Assembly (NCBI GenBank): GCA_963677625.2
Contig: CAXXSW010000004.1
Span: forward strand, 496,001-560,000
Source: UBA1351 sp963677625
GTDB lineage: Bacteria > Bacillota > Clostridia > Lachnospirales > Vallitaleaceae
DNA length: 64,000 nucleotides
Direction of reading: 5' to 3'
The translations under genes were made by a program, and so were the position numbers. The notes under the pieces were generated by a model that worked only from the letters and a program-made list of their open reading frames with translations, was not told the DNA's origin and did no database searches. Numbering within the stretch: the first letter of the stretch is position 1; each line of letters opens with the position of its first letter. Shown here piece by piece: positions 59,774 through 64,000 of the stretch.

Positions 59774-61909
59774 TTAATAAGAATTAGAATTATATGTTCG
59801 TCTTGCTTTAATAATTTTACCACTATAGGCATCCATGTCAACCATAATCTTACCCCTGACTACATCATATTTAAAATCATCCGTTGAATGTCTATCTTGC
59901 CTTGTTTCAAAGACCTGTTGACAGATATCACTATTACTAATACCAATTTCCCATACTGGAATCCAGACGGTTTTAGGCTGATCATTATTATTAATGACTA
60001 CAACGACCCTGTCCTGATGATCCCAACGTCCATAAGATATAATATTATATTCACCGTGAAGAAACTTAAGTGACCCTGTTCTAAGTGCAGGAATTGCTTT
60101 TCTCAAACTAATTAGGGATTTATGGACCCCTATCATTTCCTTGTCTTCATTTCCCCATGGATAAGTTCTGCGATTATCCGGATCAGTCCAACCACATACG
60201 CCAGCTTCATCTCCATAATAAATAGTAGGAGCACCTATCCAAGTCATTTGAATCACTACAGCTTCCTTCATGACTCCCTTATTTACACCTTCATCAGCCT
60301 TTTCAGCCCCAACAGTATGGGTTCTCCCAATTTGTCTATTGGTACGTGTCAAGAATCTAGAATGGTCATGATTTGACAACTCGTTCATTGCTATCTGAAG
60401 ACTGGAGGCATGAAATCTAGCCATATTATATCTCATAGCGTCGAAAAAAGAACGATGATTACCCAATAGGTCTTGACGATATTCTTCACTATGCTTCTCC
60501 ATCCCTGTCAAAAACCAGCTAACAGGTTCCATAAACGCATCATAGTTCATAACAGTATCCCACTGATCTCCTTCAATAAGCCAATCAGTAGGATCACCAT
60601 AATGTTCAGCTAAAATAATAGCTTCAGGATTAGCTGTTTTAACGCTTTTATTGAAATCACGCCAAAATTTGTGATTAAATTCTTTGGTATAACCCAAATC
60701 AGCAGCTACATCCAACCTCCATCCATCTATATTATAGGGCTTAGACACCCATTTTTTTGCTATATCCAATACGTAGTTGTAAAGTTTTGGAGAACCTTCG
60801 TAGTTAAGCTTGGGCAAGGTTTCGTGACCCCACCATCCATCATAATGCGGATTATCCGGCCAAGCATCTTTATTGCTGAAGTGAAAAAAGGAAAAATAGG
60901 GACTTGCACTAGATGTATAGGCTCCAGGTGGATAATTATGGGAGTTAGCATAGAACTTCTCCTTATCCATCCACTTATTAAAAGATCCGCAATGATTAAA
61001 CACACCATCTAGAATAACCTTTATGTTTCTCTCATGAGCCTCTTCCACAAGATTCGCCAGCATATCATTACTAGCCTCTAAATTCAAGGTTTCAGTTGTA
61101 CGCTGAATATATTTTGATGCATATTTATTATCAAGTTTATTTTTTGTTAAAGCTTTGCCGCCATCTGAAACAATCGCACCATAATGTGGATCTACATAAT
61201 CATAATCTTGAGTATCATATTTATGGTTAGACGGCGATACGAAAATCGGATTAAAATAAATAGCATCAATACCAAGTTCCTTTAAATAATCCAACTTATC
61301 AATAACACCCTGAAGGTCTCCACCATAAAATTCCCGGATTCCGTCTGCATCAGGTAGCTTATTCCAATCCGTTACTTTCTTGGCTGGCTTATTCAAGTAC
61401 ATATACTCGTTGTCCACCACGTCATTTGATGGATCTCCATTATGAAATCGATCCACAAAAATCTGATACATAACTGCACCTTTTGCCCAATCAGGTAGTT
61501 TATATCCCGGCACGACCTTAAAGTCAAAGTAATGGTCAGGTTCCCTAGTTACACCTTTTTTATTATAGTAAACCTTTAATTTTCCGGTTCGTAGTTCAAA
61601 ATAATAGTGAAGTCGTTTTTTACCTAACTTAATGACGCCTTCATAATAATCAAAAAGTTCATCGGATTCAGCAACCTCCAATGATACCCTTTGTTCGCCA
61701 TAACACAAAAAGACTTCATCTACATTTGCTTTTGCTGTACGAAGTCGAAGGGTCATTTCTGTATCTTTATCCGGTTCTGGCGGAATACGGTAATTAGACG
61801 TACCATCAGAGTGAATGGCACGTTCTTCAAGTATGGTTTGCCTTGTTTGTATATATGTAAATAACTTTTGAGAATGACTCATCTGATCAAATGGTATCTG
61901 AATGCTCAT
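59774..61909 (-). CDS. Cytoplasmic GH13 alpha-glucosidase/neopullulanase
   Basis: A family 13 glycoside hydrolase that should act on maltodextrins or pullulan fragments. The N-terminal 150 residues form a CBM34-like beta domain (FLCYGEQRVSLEVAE). The catalytic barrel has the conserved regions DGVFNHCG, GWRLDVAADLG (nucleophile Asp), ILAEHYGDP (acid/base Glu) and LSNHDHSR (transition-state Asp). No signal peptide is visible, so it acts inside the cell. The start is debatable: I prefer the ATG at 61907-61909, because the upstream TTG has no ribosome site although the AGGAGG lies between the two. Confidence 0.9.
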   Translation of the reverse strand: MSIQIPFDQMSHSQKLFTYIQTRQTILEERAIHSDGTSNYRIPPEPDKDTEMTLRLRTAKANVDEVFLCYGEQRVSLEVAESDELFDYYEGVIKLGKKRLHYYFELRTGKLKVYYNKKGVTREPDHYFDFKVVPGYKLPDWAKGAVMYQIFVDRFHNGDPSNDVVDNEYMYLNKPAKKVTDWNKLPDADGIREFYGGDLQGVIDKLDYLKELGIDAIYFNPIFVSPSNHKYDTQDYDYVDPHYGAIVSDGGKALTKNKLDNKYASKYIQRTTETLNLEASNDMLANLVEEAHERNIKVILDGVFNHCGSFNKWMDKEKFYANSHNYPPGAYTSSASPYFSFFHFSNKDAWPDNPHYDGWWGHETLPKLNYEGSPKLYNYVLDIAKKWVSKPYNIDGWRLDVAADLGYTKEFNHKFWRDFNKSVKTANPEAIILAEHYGDPTDWLIEGDQWDTVMNYDAFMEPVSWFLTGMEKHSEEYRQDLLGNHRSFFDAMRYNMARFHASSLQIAMNELSNHDHSRFLTRTNRQIGRTHTVGAEKADEGVNKGVMKEAVVIQMTWIGAPTIYYGDEAGVCGWTDPDNRRTYPWGNEDKEMIGVHKSLISLRKAIPALRTGSLKFLHGEYNIISYGRWDHQDRVVVVINNNDQPKTVWIPVWEIGISNSDICQQVFETRQDRHSTDDFKYDVVRGKIMVDMDAYSGKIIKARRTYNSNSY

Positions 61910-61968
61910 ATCTTCCTTAGGCGTATGCCATGCCTCCTTTTTGTCCAACTTATAATGCGGATATTCAT

Positions 61969-61997
61969 ATTATATCTTGTTTTTTTATAAATAACAA
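61969..61997 (-). promoter_or_regulatory. Promoter for the GH13 gene
   Basis: TTGTTA (61992-61997) and TATAAT (61969-61974) on the minus strand are separated by 17 bases. Confidence 0.6.
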
Positions 61998-62064
61998 ATA
62001 AAGAAATATGTCACTTGTATCACCATAAACAAGTCACCACCTACATGCCTTTCTTATTTCTGGG

Positions 62065-62095
62065 TAAATAAAGAGGACAGCTTCCGTAGCTGTCC
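62065..62095 (-). terminator. Intrinsic terminator after the asparaginase gene
   Basis: GGACAGCT (62075-62082) and AGCTGTCC (62088-62095) form a perfect 8-bp stem, and the minus-strand U run (62065-62074) completes the terminator. It lies about 220 bp past the asparaginase stop. The rest of the 62096-62314 stretch holds only a tract of eight G (62159-62166). Confidence 0.8.
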
Positions 62096-62314
62096 AATTT
62101 AAGGAGAAGGTATTTGTTCTTATGGGGTGTAGCAAAAACTTAATATATATATTGTATTGGGGGGGGTTTTTACAATAATAATTATAGCAGTCTACAAGAG
62201 ATAAGTGTGCATAAACATTAAGTTTATTCGTTTTCTTTCTTGTAAATTCTGACGAAGACCTTAATACTCTTGTAATATTTACTTAAATTTTTAACAATTA
62301 ATACCTACAAAAAC

Positions 62315-63307
62315 TTATACTTTCTTGTAAAGGTCCTTTTCAAAGAGTTTTTTGACCCTGTTCACATCCATTGTCATCCCTAAAATAATCATCAGTTTAA
62401 GTCTAGCTTTGGGACCAGTTAGATTATCTCCCAGAATAACACCTAGAGATCTTAATCCTTTTCCTCCACCTTCATATCCGTATGAGTCAAGGACTCTTCC
62501 TTTTGGACATCTTGATACAATTACAATAGGTACATTAATCTCAATAGCCTTGGCAATACCTGCAACCATTCGCGGGGGAACATTTCCTCTTCCCATGGCT
62601 TCAATGACAATCCCCTTATATCCTTCTTTTAAATAATGATAGATTAGGTCAGAATCCATACCTGCAACAGATTTTATTAAAGCTACCTTGGACTCAATTT
62701 TATCTGCCACTATTGGCTGAATGTCTCTTTTCCCCCTGTAGTAGATAACTTCATCCTGGTCTACGATACCCAAAGGACCAAAATCCATACTCTGAAATGT
62801 ATCAAGACTTAAAGTATGGGTCTTTTGAACTTCATCTGCCCCATAAACCGAATTATTGAACACCACTAGGACACCACGGCCAATTGATTGGGTGGAAACA
62901 ACTGTACAAATAGCCGCTGAAAGATTAGCCGGACCATCATATCCAAGTTCAGAACCATTTCTCATAGCTCCTGTTACAACTACCGGTTTCTTACAATCCA
63001 GAATCACATCTAGAAAATAAGCTGTTTCCTCTAAGGTATCCGTCCCATGGGTTAGCACGACTCCGTCTATATCATCCCTATCTAAGTATTTCTTAATAGT
63101 TTTAGATAAGTCCAGCATGATTTCCGGAGATATATGAGGTCCCGGCAAGGAACCATAGTGAAAAGCTTCAGTTTCTGCTATCTTCTCAATACCGCTGACT
63201 TTTTCTAAAATCTCCTGGTCGCTAAGGGCAGGAATAGCTGCCTTTAAACGATCATCGATTTTCATGGAGATAGTACCACCTGTAAAAATAATAGCTACTT
63301 TTTTCAT
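62315..63307 (-). CDS. ansA: Asparaginase (type I/II family)
   Basis: Converts asparagine to aspartate and ammonia. The catalytic threonine motifs TGGTIS (residues 9-14) and THGTDTLEETAYFL (Thr in the second set, from 86) are intact, and the GAMRNGSELGYDG block follows. The 330-residue length matches bacterial asparaginases. No signal peptide is visible, which favours a cytoplasmic AnsA-type enzyme. It follows the helicase gene by 8 bp. Confidence 0.93.
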   Translation of the reverse strand: MKKVAIIFTGGTISMKIDDRLKAAIPALSDQEILEKVSGIEKIAETEAFHYGSLPGPHISPEIMLDLSKTIKKYLDRDDIDGVVLTHGTDTLEETAYFLDVILDCKKPVVVTGAMRNGSELGYDGPANLSAAICTVVSTQSIGRGVLVVFNNSVYGADEVQKTHTLSLDTFQSMDFGPLGIVDQDEVIYYRGKRDIQPIVADKIESKVALIKSVAGMDSDLIYHYLKEGYKGIVIEAMGRGNVPPRMVAGIAKAIEINVPIVIVSRCPKGRVLDSYGYEGGGKGLRSLGVILGDNLTGPKARLKLMIILGMTMDVNRVKKLFEKDLYKKV

Positions 63308-63315
63308 CTTTCCTC

Positions 63316-64000
63316 CTAGTTTACATATTTATTCCAAGACTCCCAGAATCTTTCCAAAGAGTCACTTAAGTCTATATTACTATGGATTTTCTTAGAATGG
63401 AACCACTCCGCTGGGAATATTTCTTCGTACCGCCTACTTCCAAACCGCCTGTCAATAAGAAGAACGCTTCCCACATCTTCCCTAGTTCTTATAACCCGTC
63501 CTGCAGCCTGTATAACCTTATTCATTCCCGGAAAGGTATAAGCGTAATCAAAACCCGTCCCCATAAGCTCTTCAAAGTAATCTTTAATGATATTCTGTTC
63601 AAAACAAATTTGAGGCAACCCCACACCGACTATAACAGCTCCTGACAACTTTTCTCCTACCAAGTCAATCCCTTCGCTAAACATACCTCCAAGAACAGCA
63701 AAAGCAAGTAGCGACTTATCAGGGTCTTCATGAGAAAAAGCTCCAATGAACTTTTCCTTGTCTTCTTCTGATAAGTTACGCTCCTGTATCATGACCTCTA
63801 TCCTTCCGAAATTACCATTATCTGAAGTATCAACTAAATCATTAAAAGCCTCTATTCCCATTTGTAAGTACTTGTAGGATGGAAAAAAAATCAAATAATT
63901 CCCTTGTTTCATTGAAACAAAAGTCTCTATACGTCTGGCAATCTCCTTGATACTCGCCTCTCGATCAATATACTTAGTAGATAGTTTATCATCAATCATC
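63316..64000 (-). CDS. DinG/Rad3-type helicase, C-terminal part
   Basis: The gene continues past the window end. The visible 227 residues are the second RecA-like domain of a superfamily 2 XPD/Rad3-like helicase: GNYLIFFPSYKYLQMG, VLGGMFSEGIDLVGEKLSG (motif V) and QAAGRVIRTREDVGSVLLID (motif VI). These proteins unwind DNA 5'-3' with an iron-sulfur cluster in the missing part. It precedes asparaginase and probably shares its message. Confidence 0.88.
   Translation of the reverse strand, partial: MIDDKLSTKYIDREASIKEIARRIETFVSMKQGNYLIFFPSYKYLQMGIEAFNDLVDTSDNGNFGRIEVMIQERNLSEEDKEKFIGAFSHEDPDKSLLAFAVLGGMFSEGIDLVGEKLSGAVIVGVGLPQICFEQNIIKDYFEELMGTGFDYAYTFPGMNKVIQAAGRVIRTREDVGSVLLIDRRFGSRRYEEIFPAEWFHSKKIHSNIDLSDSLERFWESWNKYVN

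Noticed and set aside
62118..62175. A short peptide gene (about 18 codons) crossing the G tract
   Set aside because: Ribosome site spacing is poor and the peptide has no recognisable pattern.
1..64000. CRISPR arrays, insertion sequences or prophage genes
   Set aside because: No regularly spaced repeats, transposase, integrase or phage structural genes were seen.

Overview
The window is a low-GC Firmicutes chromosome segment, most likely from a motile anaerobic class Clostridia member. The evidence is the rpoB/rplL/rplJ/rplA/rplK/nusG/secE/rpmG block, a flagellar gene order close to that of Bacillus subtilis (comF-yvyF-flgM-flgN-flgK-flgL-fliW-csrA-hag ... flaG-fliD-fliS, and mbl-flgF-flgG), SigD-type flagellar promoters, AGGAGG-type ribosome sites and a RecD2 helicase. 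I cannot name a species. Nearly all genes are on the minus strand.

Region by region: 1-8714 is the transcription/translation block (start of rpoC, rpoB, rplL, rplJ with an L10 leader, rplA, rplK, nusG, secE, rpmG). Between rplL and rpoB lies an unusual GC-richer stretch of about 820 bp full of long imperfect hairpins, bounded by the rplL terminator and the rpoB promoter. rpoB and rpoC both carry apparent one-base insertions. 8755-14062 is a late flagellar operon (flaG, fliD, fliS, a YjfB-like gene, an unrecognised 690-residue protein and a small helical protein where fliT would be) read from a consensus SigD promoter.

14095-32537 is an island of 16 co-directional genes that separates flagellin from flaG-fliD, genes that are neighbours in B. 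subtilis. It combines CDP-hexose synthesis (RfbF, RfbG), a DegT aminotransferase, a NeuD-like acyltransferase, a NeuB-like synthase, a ThDP enzyme, an ACP with a dehydratase-fold partner, an acyl-AMP ligase, LuxE and LuxC, a radical SAM/SPASM protein, an FkbM methyltransferase and several glycosyltransferases. A SigD-like promoter precedes the cluster. The simplest reading is an N-acylated or lipid-decorated deoxyamino sugar made for flagellin. A TPR-bearing glycosyltransferase on the plus strand (32603-33673) sits beside flagellin.

33740-41268 holds flagellin, csrA, fliW, flgL, two flgK paralogues, flgN and flgM, again behind a SigD-like promoter. 41324-47958 holds yvyF, comF, recD2, metK, a NAGPA-type glycosidase and an MBL hydrolase. 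48105-52233 holds flgJ, flgG, flgF, a plus-strand LuxR/DUF2087 regulator and mbl. 52599-57876 is a nickel operon: NikMN/CbiM, CbiQ and CbiO uptake plus the LarC, LarE and LarB nickel-pincer cofactor makers. 58090-59678 is a decayed patch with tRNA-Ser(CGA), two partial tRNA-Ser-like copies and a Fic/Doc toxin-antitoxin pair. The window ends with a GH13 amylase, an asparaginase and the C-terminal part of a DinG/Rad3-type helicase.
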